Below, piece after piece: positions 11,544-24,200 of a stretch of DNA of 64,000 nucleotides (within the stretch, counting starts at the first letter, position 1; the number at the start of each line of letters is the position of its first letter). The notes beneath the pieces are model-generated. The model was not told where the DNA came from and did no database searches. It saw only the letters and a program-made list of their open reading frames with translations. Source of the stretch: Massospora cicadina (Eukaryota > Entomophthoromycota > Entomophthoromycetes > Entomophthorales > Entomophthoraceae); assembly GCA_022478985.1 (NCBI GenBank), contig JAKSZP010017468.1, positions 22,289-86,288 on the forward strand. The letters are read 5' to 3'. The position numbers were made by a program, and so were the translations under genes.

Positions 11544-13487
11544 ATGGAGCAACCTAATTTTCTCATCCTTCTCCATCCTGCCCTATGGGTGGGCTGCTAT
11601 GTTGGTTTTGTTATATAAATGGAAGGTTGATCATTGGCTAGGGTGGTGTCTGCCATGAGGCTAGCCCATATAATATCTTAGTTATATGCTGGGGTTAGAA
11701 TATATTTCCTGGCCCAAACACCACTAGGGTCTACCCCAGGTTGAGGTGGTGGAGGAACTATTGTTTCCCCTAATTCATGAGTTGGCAGTCAGGAATGGGT
11801 TTCAAGTGCGGGAAAGTTGTTTGTTCCTGTAATTGATAATCTAACCCCTTATTCCACTGGTGTGGGTTCTGAAATTTTTTTGCAGTTGACGCTGCCACTT
11901 CATAGGAGAGGTGCACATGAATCCGCTGGTGCTCTGTTTGATGGAAGTGGAGGAGGTAGGGTTTGTTTGGATGGTGGATACCATGGATTCTTCTTCAAAG
12001 GACGGACCAGAAGATGGCCTGATGACTATCTCTTTCATCCTAAGTGCTTCTTACAGTTTGACTTTGGCACAAGTTCAGGATTAATTTCTGCTACTGGTTA
12101 AGTTTTAGTTGGGCGCTCATGTGGTCTCTGTTGAAGCTCTCATAAACATGGGGGCCTCCAGGAACTTAAATAAGTTTTCAGTTCGCTCTGATGTTGAATC
12201 TCATTCTAGATGTAGGATCCTTAGTTTTAAGTGTGTTATAAGCCTCAATGACCTGGTACATGGTGAGACGTTTAGTATCATTATCAGTACATGGGATTGA
12301 CTTCTGTAATCAATTCACTGCTGTGCCATATTTTTTTCCTGTCATCCTGAGGATTAATTGTTGGCGGCAGAAACAGTTTTGTATTGACCTGGAGCCCAAC
12401 CTATCGTTATAAAAAAATCCCCACATGGGGGACAAAATTCCATTGATCAATACCTCCCCTCCTGCGGGAGCAGTGGTGTTAATTGTTTCAACCCCTTCCT
12501 TTCAGGCGTTGCTGGCAACTTCATTCTAGCTTGTACTAGTACAGGGATAGCTTTAACACAGAGAAAGCTAACCATCTTCCTCCCATTCTGAGTATTATCT
12601 GGACTTCCAGATGACCATAGTGTTATTAACATCACTTTTACTATATACCCTTATACAGATCAGGAGACAAGGCCCTATAGGTGTGGTTGAATGATATGCT
12701 TGTGAAATTGTGTGTGTTTAAAGGGACCTCACCTATTGTATTTCCCATAGTTTATGCCCAGAAATCCAATGGGATGTTGTGCCCCTACATCAACTATGGG
12801 CATCTAAATATTACCATTCACAATACCTAACTCCTACTCTCAAGCAGACTAATAGCCAGGCAATTGTAAAACCCTGGGTGTTTTTGAAGCTCATTCTTGT
12901 GAATGCGTTCAACTAGATTTGGGTAATGTAAGGCCAAGAAAGTCTTATGGCGGTTCATATCAGGAGGGGGAACTTCCATATTTGCATAATACTTAATGGC
13001 TTAAAAAATGCTCTGGCAACATTACAGAAGACGATTGATGACATGCTTGGTGACCTTCAGTTCACTTGTGTTATGTATATTGACAGTATTATTGTACATT
13101 TTCCTACTCCTGAGCAGCACAAAAAGGACCTTGAGGCAGAGTTGTCTGTGTTGCACAAGACCAACCTCTATGTAATACCCCCTAAGTGTGAATTTTCAGG
13201 GGTGAGGTTACTTTCAAAAACTGGGTTTGAAGGATAATTATGCAGTTCCTCACAACAAGCTTGAGGCCACCCTCACGTGGATCACCCCTCCACCCAGAAG
13301 CAGTTGTGGAGCTTCTTAAGCACAATCATTTTCTTAAAAAAATCCCCCTACCCTTTTGCAGATGGTTGCGCTGCTTCATCCCTTGAAAGGAGAATGTTTC
13401 ATTATAGTGATTTGAGGAATGCTAATGGGCGGTTGACAACATCAAGGAAGTATTAAAGGCACCCACATTTTCAAACATGCTACCCCA
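11544..13487 (+). pseudogene. Gypsy-1 pol remnant, copy 2, first part (PR-RT)
   Basis: This is the second internal region and is collinear with 6577-8550. A protease-like frame is at about 12109-12300 (LGAHVVSVEALINMGASRNL, where the usual D-S/T-G-A reads NMGA). Reverse transcriptase segments lie at 12700-13240, including NGLKNALATLQKTIDDML and MYIDSIIVHFPTPEQ. Sequence similarity to copy 1 stops at TTTTCAAACATGCTACCCC, where Gypsy-5 begins; it resumes at 25825. Confidence 0.75.
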
Positions 13488-14590
13488 TTTTTGGGATTTT
13501 TGCACCTTTCCAGCTTCCTAGGCTATCTGCTGGATCGCTAGGGGATAAGTCACACTAGTTGTGAAACGAATATTGGTTGAACTTATGTTTGGGTTCTTAA
13601 TGTCCAGGAGTTTCTTGGGTAATTCCCCAGGTTCATATCCACCAGGGATCAATATAGGTGAATGATTAAGGTTTAGTCAGGCAGAGTGGTAATAAAATTG
13701 GGCATCTGATAGTTGACTTTTATTTAACTATCAGGTATACTGATTGGGATCAGTTGGGTTTCATCACTGGTCGATTAGAATTTAATTAGCAGTCCTGAGG
13801 CGATTGATGCTGCCTGCAACTAGCAAATCAATTATTTGGTTCACAACCTTCCATAATGGGTAAATAGTCCCATTACCTTAGCAGGTCGCTAGCCAAATGT
13901 GGTTGGTTCAATGTGATTGAACGTAAAAAATTAGGGGACACGGTTTCTGGATCTTAAATTTTAGTTCTCAAGGATTTCCAATGGATAAATCCTTTACCCA
14001 ATGGAGAAAACTATCACAGCAAATATGTCATAGGGAAATTCAACAGTAACAACTTCCGTTTCATGGCTGAGGCGCCAACAAAGGAGTTGGGTGCCAAATT
14101 CCCTCTATAAATTCCCTAGCATTTAATATTAATAAAAAAATATTCTTCCTATTGGAAATAAGAGTTTTATCTTCAAGTAATTATTGTTGTGGTATACAAT
14201 ATTGTGGACTCTTTTGTGTGTATAAGGAGTAAAAATTGGATATCTTTAGAAGGGAAACAGACCTTAGACGTGAATCTCCGCTGACTCAGCATCATGAGAA
14301 CTAAGGTCAGAAACCTCTGAATCTGAGAGTGGATTAAGTTCAACTGGAACAGGGAAGAAGTCCCTATAGTTAACATATCCCATAGGTTGTGGATTATTAT
14401 GGGTCTAGCGTTAGACCATATTGGGTTTATCTATTCAAATACAGATAATAGTCATCATACCTTTATTGCTTACATATCAATTACTATCAGCAAGGCGAAT
14501 CGTGCACATACTGAACCAGTGCATTTAACTTTTGGAAAATATAAGTCAAGCCAGTCTTTAGCATTTGAGGAATAGACCCAGATTTTTTCA
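13488..14590 (+). repeat. Gypsy-5 5' LTR
   Basis: It aligns along its full length with 24723-25824, including CTTTCCAGCTTCCTAG near the start, AACTATCAGGTATAC in the middle and CATTTGAGGAATA near the end. The first bases are TTTTTGGG, where the 3' copy has TGTTGGG, so the terminal TG has decayed. Immediately after the LTR comes TTTGATGCTCACTACAG, the candidate primer-binding site. Confidence 0.82.
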
Positions 14591-14607
14591 TTTGATGCTC
14601 ACTACAG
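14591..14607 (+). promoter_or_regulatory. Gypsy-5 candidate primer-binding site
   Basis: TTTGATGCTCACTACAG directly abuts the 5' LTR. The same GCTCACTACAG core follows the 5' LTR of the unrelated Gypsy-3 element, where it reads TGGTGCTCACTACAG with the TGG expected opposite a tRNA CCA end. This suggests that both families use one tRNA primer. The tRNA itself is not identified. Confidence 0.5.
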
Positions 14608-15990
14608 TGGGTAGTTGAATAAGATACACCAATATAAGATGTCATATAAGGTAGAGTTAAAAAACCTTTTGAAGGAATTGGCAACCATCAACAAGAACTC
14701 TTTGAATTTAGACAATTATGGAGAATTTACTGCCTTGGAGAGAGTAATAAGATCAAGGAAGCAGCAGAAGGAATTTCCGATTTCAGAAATGAGTTACTCA
14801 GGAAAGTCACGTCATTGAAGAAGAAAAAAGGAGAACTAGTTTGAGAAGTTTTAGATTTAAAGGCAGAATGTGAAGTGAATCACATTTGATTGCATTCACT
14901 CAGCTCAGACATGGAGTGTCTATTGAAGAAAGTCAAAGAAGTGATGAATCAGAGATGAAAATGTGAACCCTATGTGGTGACCAATGCTGAAGAAAGGACC
15001 TCAACAACTCCAGTTGGTAAGTCAACAATTCCTAGAAATATGACACTGCATTTTCTTCCATTTTGGAGATGACACACGTGATAACTCCTCAATTCACTCA
15101 GGTAGTTGATCTGAGAGTGGTGGCTAGAGAAACTTTGGAGGAGTTCAAAGTCACGTCAAAATTACCCACTTATCATCAGGATAACGCTCCTGCGTTCTTA
15201 CAATTATTTGATATAAATATGTTTGGGTATGGCGATAGACAAAAAGCTTTGAAGGTCATGAACTATCTGGATACAGACTTTCAAAATTTGGTGTCACATC
15301 GTCTAGAGGGGGACAGCTGGTCTTACTTGAAGCCAAGGCTGCAATAATGAAGGAGTTTGGAAGCCCCACGTGTATGTCAAAACACAAGCAAAAATTTATG
15401 AGGATACAATTCCAGAAAGATGAGACCTTACCAAATTTCACCGACTGATTCTACCAAGAATCACAGATTTTTATCAGAGCAAAAATATTAAATGACTTTG
15501 ATGCACGGATCACATTACAAATAATCATTGTCCTTATCATGATCTACAGTAAATGATGACTTCAGCGATAACAACCAAAATAACCACCTCATAAATGATA
15601 GATTACTTGAAGATGCTAGGAGCCACGTTTGAGGCCCCTAATCAAAGCTTAAAGCCAAGTCTGGCATAAAATTTTATACTAACACAGTGAATTAAACTGC
15701 TAAGAATTCAAACAATCAAATAGTGCAGGGAAACAGTCCCAAAGATTTTAAATGGGCATACAAGAGTAACAATCATTGTCACCAGTGTGGAGGGGAGGGC
15801 CACTTTGCCGCTCAGTGCTTTAGCAAGAAGCCTAAGGAGCAAATCAATGTGGCCCAGGAAAAGGCGGCAAACCCGCACAGGAGTTGGGAAAAGGGCCCAC
15901 GGCCTAGATGGGGAACAGTCTAGAGCTTCAGTTAAAACAATTCCTCCTGATATCCTAATTGAGGTCATTGATGTTAGTGATCTATTTTTC
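14608..15990 (+). pseudogene. Gypsy-5 gag remnant with CCHC zinc knuckle
   Basis: A capsid-like frame at 15063-15347 has features of Gypsy Gag (LPTYHQDNAPAFLQLFDIN, then DRQKALKVMNYLDTDFQNLV). It is followed by a lysine-rich stretch and a zinc knuckle CHQCGGEGHFAAQC at 15777-15818 that keeps all four ligands. N-terminal frames around 14615-14960 are rich in E, K and L and probably coiled coil. Several stops and frameshifts separate the pieces. Confidence 0.7.
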
Positions 15991-16019
15991 AATGATGATG
16001 TACAGGACCAGCTTTAGAA

Positions 16020-16800
16020 AGTGGTCAACTTAGATGTCAATATGGTAACTAGAGCCAAAGCAAAGGGGATTGACCCCAAAATAATTAAGGAGGTTGCTCG
16101 CCCATATGTGCACCAACTAGCAGACAAGATTTGATCCACTGAGAATCTGGATGATCTAGCTGAGATTAAATTAGATGAGGTAAATCTGTCAACCCCTTAA
16201 ACGTGATTAAAGAATTATTCCCTGATCTGTCAGCACAAATAATTCACACCCTCAACTAGTAATATAGCCGTTATCACTCAGTAAATACCATTTTGCAATA
16301 CTTTGAGTGTGCTTATATTGATCTACTGGTCAATCAAGTACAGGTGTGGGAGATTATTGACAGCGGGTTGCTGATTAAAATTGTCTCAACTAGACTGTTG
16401 AAGAAAATGTGAATCTTGCCTAATTTGGGAATAATGAAAGATATGGAACTACTGGGTCAAATAAAACTAGCTCCTGTGGAGCTTAAGTTTTACCACTCAG
16501 ATTTGGATCCTTAGTGGTATCCGCCCCGCAATAGTTTTGGCCAACCAAAACTATGATATTCTAATTGGGACCAAGTTTCTAAGGAAATACGGAGGTAAAT
16601 GTAACTTCAATGATAGTATGTTGACCATATTGGGTCAGAAACTACCTCTAGTTTATCATAGAGATGAGGAAACTTCACTTACCAGGAGAAACAATTTCAT
16701 CAATTTGATCTACAATGATGGCATTATCCTGATTTGCTATCAATTGGGTGGACAAAAGCAAAGAGAAATGCTGACGGAAATCCTGAAAAATTGAGGAATT
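16020..16800 (+). pseudogene. Gypsy-5 protease remnant
   Basis: Around 16350 the frame reads WEIIDSGLLIKIVSTRLLKK, matching the retropepsin active-site region with DSG present and the following A changed to L. The flap and second half follow at 16537-16790 (NYDILIGTKFLRKYGG, a strong match to the usual D-x-L-I-G block). Just after this, around 16800-16950, RT, RNase H and most of integrase are missing, so the copy was internally deleted. Confidence 0.7.
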
Positions 16801-16949
16801 CTGCTATGAACCAAGAATTTGAGGACCTTACCTGCTGGAGACAAAAATATTGGTAGAATGAGTAAATGGAATGCTAGCCATGATGCTGAGGAAGCTGATC
16901 GCTGGGAGAACTTCTGCATGGGGAATATACCTCATTTTGGTGAAGTTTA

Positions 16950-17390
16950 CATATAACATCAGTCACCATATTGCAACAGGAAAAATGCCATTTGAGTTAT
17001 TTTATGAAAGAAAGGCTGCATTATCATAGATTCTATATTCAGCAGTTGAACCAACATTGGGGATGAGTGCCAAGCAGTACTTTCTCTGATTTTTGCATAT
17101 CCTGATTGAGATGCAGTCACAAGCTTTAGTACAAACTTAAGTAAAAGATCAAGTCCAAAATGATGGACAATAAGGACCAACTGGCATTATCTGAATACCA
17201 CATAAGTGATAAAGTAGCCTATTGTCACATTAATGGCTTTGGAAGAAGAAACAAGTTAGATGCACTATGGTTGAGTCCATTCAAGATTATTGCCAAGATA
17301 GTGACAGATCCATATTCCATCAATAACCTCACATATGTAAGGATTGTTAATCATGTCCATGCTAAATATATAAAGCAGTGGATTTAGAAA
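16950..17390 (+). pseudogene. Gypsy-5 integrase C-terminal remnant
   Basis: Frames in this segment give HHIATGKMPFELFYERK, typical of the conserved region after the DDE core (the 'SPFEL-YGR' block), and then the SH3-like C-terminal domain at 17160-17387 (DKVAYCHING, NKLDALWLSPFKI, VRIVNHVHAKYIKQW). The segment lies only about 150 bp after the protease, so it marks the right edge of an internal deletion. Confidence 0.7.
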
Positions 17391-17399
17391 AAAACAATA

Positions 17400-17620
17400 A
17401 GAGGTATCCCAAAGGACTGCTGAACCATTGAGATGGTTATGTTCTGACAATTTTGGTTAAGTCATAAAAAAGGATCACTGAACCAAAATAAATGGTTATG
17501 TTTTGAAAAAATAAGACCTCAAAAAGATTTAAACTGGCAAGTCAGAGTATAACTAGTAATCACTTTGGTTGAATAATTAATGGAAAATGGACCGCTGAAT
17601 TGTTTGAAGGCATGTCCAGA
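17400..17620. repeat. Short degenerate tandem repeat in the Gypsy-5 3' region
   Basis: About three imperfect units can be read: GGACTGCTGAACCATTGAGA followed by TGGTTATGTTCTGA, GGATCACTGAACCAAAATAA followed by ATGGTTATGTTTTGA, and GGACCGCTGAATTGTTTGAA with a weaker continuation. Tandem repeats between pol and the 3' LTR are common in large Gypsy elements. Confidence 0.5.
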
Positions 17621-17734
17621 TAAAAATAGGAAAAACAATAAGAAATTGAAAAATATATAGAAAAAAGAATATGAAAAAACATAAAAGTCAAATATTATAT
17701 AAATTTTATTGGGTATCCTTGACTCAGGGATGAT

Positions 17735-18960
17735 TCAACCTATGTCACCTCTTGGGGGAAAGAGGATGTATAATAGTATGAGAAAAATACTGTCAAAATC
17801 TATTTGAGATCCTACGCTAGAAGGGGCTAGATCTAGTAAAAGCCAAGTTTGTTGAGCAGAATCTGAACCCTGAGAGAATGCGACAAGGGGAAGAGAAAAT
17901 GAGATGGCAGTACTTGCCAATTATGATACTTTAGATTTGGAGGGAAGCAACAGAATAAGAAGAGGCAGTCAGTGAATAACCCTGATTAATCCCAATGTGT
18001 TATTGGAGCTGGAAGATTAGTCTTGAGTGCTTGCTGATAGGCTTCATCAAGAGCACTGGACATGTAAGCCAGTATAAATCAAAGAATATTAGATAAAGGC
18101 TGCTGAATCATGCCCCAATCAAAGCCATAAGAGGGAGGTATCAATGTGAAGCATCATAAATGAGGTAGTTGTTCAAGGAGCGAATGGCATCATGAAGACA
18201 ACAACCACAAACTTCTTGGATTTGAAAATAGAATGAACAATGAAATTCAGGGGAGGCTGGAAGCTTTGTGGTCCAACTGCAAAGAACTTGGGCCGCAAAA
18301 CAAAGGGCATAGGCTGCAACGTCTCATTCTAAGATTCTTGATAGTTTGGAAGGTTCAGAGATACAAAAAGAGCCTCAGTTACCTGGTTCCTTAATTCTGC
18401 ATATGGAAGCACAAAATGTTCATTATTTCCAATAGCTAGTTTGTGCAAAAGAACAGCTGGTTTATAATATCGGCCAAGTCAAAAAAGGAGTTCAGAAAGC
18501 ATGTCAGATCTGGCATGAAACGACTTACTGATATTGGGTGGCTTTAGTTCAAGAGGCTCAAAAATTATAATAGGCTTATCTGACAAAAGGAGCCAAATCT
18601 AGGAGAGTATCAAAGTCTAATTTGGGAACTGATGAAATAAGGAGAATTGGCCGCGATAGTTTGAGATGGTCACTACTCTGGTTTCATCAGGATCAGATAC
18701 AGTTGCTGGTAGTTCAGCGAAAGGAATACCTACATGCACTTGACTTGGAGTATGGGTCCTAGGGGGACCATAGAAGAGATTCTCTAAGTAGAATGACTCA
18801 TTAATCAGAAGAGCCAGGCATCTTCTTCAGAAAGATTGTCAAGATATTTCTGGTACCAAAAATTCAAATTCAACATATGATGTGGATGAGAGGGGATGTC
18901 ATACTTTTTATAATGGTCAACATTATCTAACTTGGTGTAAAATCAAGCTATAATTTATTC
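17735..18960 (-). pseudogene. Antisense coding remnant inside Gypsy-5, unidentified
   Basis: Read on the minus strand, this stretch has long open runs broken by only a few stops. Examples are HYKKYDIPSHPHHMLNLNFW and WYQKYLDNLSEEDAWLF (about 18920-18805), a 59-codon run with NESFYLENLFYGPP and AELPATVSDPDETRVV (about 18805-18625), and a run near 18600-18180 with EPLELKPPNISKSFHARSD, LHKLAIGNNEHFVLPYAEL and MPFVLRPKFFAVGP. The amino-acid texture looks like a real soluble protein, unlike the shadow frames. The plus strand here is dense with stops. It lies between the integrase end and the 3' LTR. The LINE at 19024 may separate it from an upstream part (minus ORF 24399-24686). I do not recognise the family. 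Confidence 0.5.
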
Positions 18961-19004
18961 TAATTTTGGCGCAATTAATTTCTAATATATTAAATAAGAT
19001 CTTT

Positions 19005-19023
19005 AAAAAGACTGAAAAATTGA
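19005..19023. repeat. LINE-1w target-site duplication, left copy
   Basis: AAAAAGACTGAAAAATTGA, 19 bp, is repeated exactly at 24254-24272. It marks the 5' boundary of the LINE. Confidence 0.9.
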
Positions 19024-19104
19024 GCTTTTTCTTTCTCATAACAATCACTTTAGTTACTACGATTTGATTCAAACAGCAAATTTGGATAATCACACACAGG
19101 AAAG

Positions 19105-20138
19105 ATGGGCGACTTTAATAACAAAAATAATACAACATGGGCGAGCGTCGCAGCAAGCGGTGCGCTTAATGGTGCAACTAAGGGCAAGAAACGCCCTGGA
19201 GGGGGACCAGGAACCCAAGCCATAAAAAAATCGCAAACTCAGACACCATCTGGGTTTATGGTATTTACTGTAAAGCACGCGCAATACATGTACATTCAAT
19301 TCAGCCAACCTTTGTCAAAGGTGGAACATGGGATCAGACTCTTCCTTGGGGATGAGTCACCGACCCTGTGGGAGAAAACATGTGAGGCACAGCCCTCACT
19401 TTTCCCTCAAGCGGTGTACATAGCCACCAACAACATGGGCCATGGCTGGATTGATATTGGTTTTAAAACAGCCGATGAAGCTGATGCTGCAGCAAAAATC
19501 TGCGTGGAAATTGCCCTCCCTGAGGGCAAAAAATTGTGTGCACCATGAGTACCAGATGGAACAAAGCGAAAACTTTGTTCATCTCCTTTGACTCGCTCCC
19601 CACCAACCTTCCTCATAAGGTAATTGAGAAGAAGCTCCACAAAGGTCTTGTGGCCTACGGAGAAATCCAACAACTTGAATTACAGCAATTTCACTTAATG
19701 CCCGACCTGTGCACGGGCAAAGCTATTGCTGTAATCAACCCCTTCCCAGAAGTGGAAGAGGATTTATCCAGAATTCCCCATGCAGCAGAATTTCACTTTG
19801 CAGGTGGGGGCCAGTCATCTGCATTCCAAGTTACACCAGAACGCGCACCACCCATTTGCAACCACTGTGGCTCACTGGGCCACAAGGAACATGCATGCCC
19901 TGTAAAAGAGGGCTTAATGGAAAATGATTTTTGTGAAGAAGCTATGGACGAAGATAATGAAAACTTTGCCAAAATGACTGATGGCCACCACCCATTCCGC
20001 TGGGGTGAAGATGGACTATACTCCATCATGGACCCAGTTACAAGTAAACAGCGTAAAGCAGCACAAAAAGCCCGCAAGAGAGCAGTGGCTGAAGCGGCGG
20101 CACATGCGGAATCTGCCATTAACCACGGACAAATTTAG
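19105..20138 (+). pseudogene. LINE-1w ORF1 protein (RNA-binding, CCHC), one frameshift
   Basis: It starts at ATG 19105, about 80 bp inside the element. The first frame (147 codons) ends at 19548, and a second frame overlapping it from 19536 continues to 20138, so one frameshift splits an ORF1 of about 340 residues. The second part begins with an RRM-like fold (KTLFISFDSLPTN, then LVAYGEIQQLELQQF and GKAIAVINPF). It has one zinc knuckle CNHCGSLGHKEHAC at 19857-19898 and ends in a basic, alanine-rich helix (KQRKAAQKARKRAVAEAAA). ORF1 proteins of L1-type elements coat the element RNA. The N-terminus is rich in lysine and glycine. Confidence 0.75.
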
Positions 20139-20539
20139 GAGGATATTTTGGACATTCACCAAACCAACTAATCAGAACAATATGCCCAGGTCAAAAATTT
20201 TCACAGTAACCAGACTGAGCCACAAAGCATCATCAGTCATGCACATACTGAGGAACAATGCAACTGCAATTTGGGTGAAAATGCGGTGCACAATGCAACA
20301 AAGTTGAACCTCAAAAATATAAAATCCAATCAACAACCCGCATCAAATCAACATGAGACCTGTGCAGGAAAAGTTGACGCAAATGCAAAAAACTGCAATT
20401 CCCTTGGTTATTGGGTCAGATCAAGGGAACCAACAATGGCAGTGAAAGAGTTGGAGTACAGATGCGGAGCATGGCCAAAATGAGCCGCAGTGGGATAGGA
20501 CCAGAGGGCCCTCCCAACCGCTCCTGAGGCGCCGCGGGC

Positions 20540-23500
20540 ACCTCAGTGTCAATAGGGACGTTAAACATCGCTGGAGCCAGGGCTCATATGTCCCAATCCA
20601 AAAAGCTGGCATTCCTGCGAAAACCTCTTGTAGACATCTTAGCCATCTAAGAAACCCACTTCCTACAAGGGGAAGAAGAATCCTGGTCAACCAGGGTCAC
20701 ACCATCACAATCAGTATGGACGTCTTACTGTGGGGTGATAGTCCAAAACAACAAAAAATTTAAAATTACAAATTCATCATCACACTTGCACGGTCAAGTC
20801 CTGGTAGCAACAATCACATGCCAAGATGAAATAATTTCGTTAGCATGTATCTATGCACCGTGCACTGCAACTGAGAGAAAAAATTTTTTGAAAAAATTTC
20901 TACTCTCACCCTCCCACCAGATATCATCATGTTAGGCAAAATCAACTGCTGGGATAACCCCAATACAGATTGATGGCCTAATCCCAGGGGATACCCACCT
21001 GGACACATTGAATATCACACAATGAAGGCATCTCTTGGCTTACAGGATGCTCTTCCCCCCAATTCACCAATCCTTACCCACATGACAAGACCCAACATAT
21101 GCGAGGGACTGCTCATATCAATGAGTCATATTGACCACATCCTCATCCCACAATCCCACCACTCAAGAATCTCCAAATTTACAACAAAAAAGATCAATTT
21201 TTCTGATCACCAATTAGTTATGGTGCAGTTAGTGCAAACCCAATCCCACACACAGGTGTTGCCTTGGAGAAAGCTTCACCCAAAAATGATATAAAATTGC
21301 CTGAGATATCTGACTGGGTTGAAAACAAGGCTACAAACCCAGAATTCACAGCCCCATTCACTTCAGATCTCATTGGAACATGGGAAAATTTCAAGAAAGA
21401 TTTAATCAACAAAACCTGATATATTGCATCACACAAGTACACCGCAGACATAGCCACAATCAAGCGTACCTTGGCAGAACTAGACCATCTGGAAATAAAT
21501 ACTCCGATATCTGGCTATAGCCCTAATTGGGGATGCAAATGGGCAGAAATTTCAGCCTGACTTAACAATCTCATCTTTGAACACCAACACAGAATCAAAG
21601 TATCAAACAAAGGTAAGTTCATAAAGGAAGGCGAAACCTGTTTGACATACTTTTTCACCAATTTCACTCCTGTGGAAACCAGCCCGCATGCACACAGGTC
21701 TGCAAGACCAATGGCACCGTGGCAACTGAACCTGAGGAGGTCAAGGCGGAAGTACACCGCTATTACACCAAATTATATCACGATATGCCAACAGATCCAC
21801 AAAAAATTAAAGAATTTATTCAAACTGCCAAGATACAAGGTACACCACCAAATTACAATATACCATCCCCTATTACATGGGAGGAGCTTTGGGAAACAAT
21901 TCGCGGTGCACCACGTAGGAAATGCCCAGGGCTTGATGGGATACCCTACGAATTTTACAAAAAATATTTTCAACAAATCGCCCCCCTCCTATTGGCGTCA
22001 ATGAACCAGAGTTTGTTGGAAACACGCCTATTACCAGGAGGCCATGAATCCTACGTTATAACCTTGTATAAAAAGGGTGACAAGTTGGACCTGGCCAACT
22101 GGCGCCCAATTGCACTCTCCAACACTGACACAAAAATTCTAGCAAAAATTCTAGCAGCTAGATTAGGCGCAATTGCATCTGACGTCCTATCACCCAACCA
22201 GTTTGGGTTTATACTAGGGCGTTCAATCTGGAACAACATACACCCTGTTGCAAACATTTGTCAATCCAAAGCAACTGGTGCCCTGGTCTTCTTGAATCAG
22301 GAAAAGGCGTATGACCGTGTTAGCTGGCCATACCTAAAAGAATGTCTACATGCCTTCAAACTCCCACCAAGATTCATAAAATGGGCGATGCTCCTAACAG
22401 AATTTGCAACCATGGCTGTATGCGGCCCTGGATTCCTAACAAACAATATCAAACCACACAGAGGGCTCAAACAAGGGGATCCCCTCAGCCCACTGCTATA
22501 CAATTTCAGCTTTTACCCGCTCCTCCAAGTAACTGACTCACGTCTCATGGAGATAACCGCACAAGGACAACCAACAGTCAAGATACTGGCCTTTGCAGAT
22601 GACTGCGTAGCAGGTATAGCAAACAATGAAGATTCCCGACATCTGGAACACACTCTAGAGGAATACTCCAAGGTGAGCAATGCATCGCTCAACAAAAGGA
22701 AGACAGAAATCATCCTCTTAGGCAAATACACAAACAATTGGGCCACAACATCAGAACCTCACACCAACACTCGAAGAAAAAACCTAATTATTTTACCCTT
22801 TGCAACACCTCCCACCACCACTCCTGTCCACACCTTGGAATCTGGCTAGAATCAGGGGATATGCTAATGAGACAATGGAAAGTAACCTGTTACAATGGGT
22901 ATCCAAACGCGTAGCCTCCCTCAAGGGGAGAACCCCAGGACTAACAGGACGAGTTACAGTTGCTAACTCGCTCAACCTCCCAATACTGTGGTACCAGGCC
23001 CATGCAATAGCCTTCTCACCTATCTTTATAACCTCAATTCGCGCGCTTATCCAGGGCTGGCTGTGGCCTGGCTCTCACCCTCCTATACAGATGGAAACAC
23101 TATTTGGTCCACGCTCAAGTGGGAGGCATGGGACTAATAGATTTTGAGAGCCATGCCAATCACATCCTAGGTACCTGGATAAAGGAAATCCTTGCTCCAG
23201 ACCTCCCGCAACAACATTGGTCCAGAGCAGCAAGGACTAACTTTGCACAGGCGCTCAAATTAACCAACCCACATAGTCCACCCAGACTACTTTCATACCT
23301 TGCCAAGTACCTTACTGCAACAGGTCCGCATGGAACCTCCCCTCATTTCAAACATATCCTCAGAACTATCCGCCGTATGGGATGGACCATAGAGAACATG
23401 AGTACTATACAGGGAAGGGGATGACCCAGCTCCCAATTCAAATTAAGAAACCCAGAAAACCACCCCCAGAGGGATATGCTCGCAACAACCCCAAGCATAG

Positions 23501-24200
23501 CTAGGATAGAATACCTAGATATGCTGGACATTCCCTATGATTTAATCACACAGAAAGCAATGTGGAAAATGACACACCACCCACTCCTACAGCCAAGGAT
23601 AAGAGCAAACGCCTGACACTGTTTGAGAAGGACCTATAGGATGGCGGACCGCTCCAACTCCCTCCACAAAACATGTGCAGTATGTGGAGGGAGGGATCCC
23701 TACACCACCGCCTAGAAACATGCCCCCCAACCAAAGCTATATGGCTGGAAGTTGCATGCCTGCTCAAGATTCAAAACGAACAGTAATTATCGATATCAAA
23801 AAGTATCTTCGCGCTCCAGATCAAGTCACCAATCCCATCTACCCTCCACTCCCTAATAATACCCATTGCAATGTGGACAATACACACAATTGCATTAGAT
23901 GCGTTCAAGGGCATGGTCCCAACCATTCATGAGATTATTAACAGATTCCATGTCCACTTACTAGAGCACTTCCAAGCCTGGCTCTATGGAAATATGAGAC
24001 CAAGACAAAAAGCGCTCATAGAATCATGGTTCCCACTCTGGTTCCTCCACACAGACCCTTTCCTTCACACCTTCTCCATAGCAGGTGAAACCCCTCGGAG
24101 TAGTGCACCAACCCCCATACCTGGCAGTCCCGCTGGCAACAGGGGTAACTTGAGTACCCTGGGGTGCCTAATTTTATATTTGTTAGTTATTCTCTTAGTT
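20540..24200 (+). pseudogene. LINE-1w ORF2 (endonuclease, reverse transcriptase, C-terminal domain), broken
   Basis: The endonuclease spans about 20550-21240. ETHFLQGEEESW with a stop just before it is the catalytic E region, and MSHIDHILIPQ and NFSDHQLV are the SRIDYIL- and SDH-type boxes. Reverse transcriptase runs as one long open frame at 21719-22849: NWRPIALSNTDTKILAKILA, PNQFGFILGRS, NQEKAYDRVSW, GLKQGDPLSPLLYN, and the catalytic FADD in ILAFADDC. Further frames (22800-23424) cover the thumb and beyond, and KTCAVCGG near 23670 is a partial zf-RVT motif. ORF2 would nick target DNA and prime reverse transcription at the nick. The stops in EN and after RT make it inactive. Confidence 0.85.
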
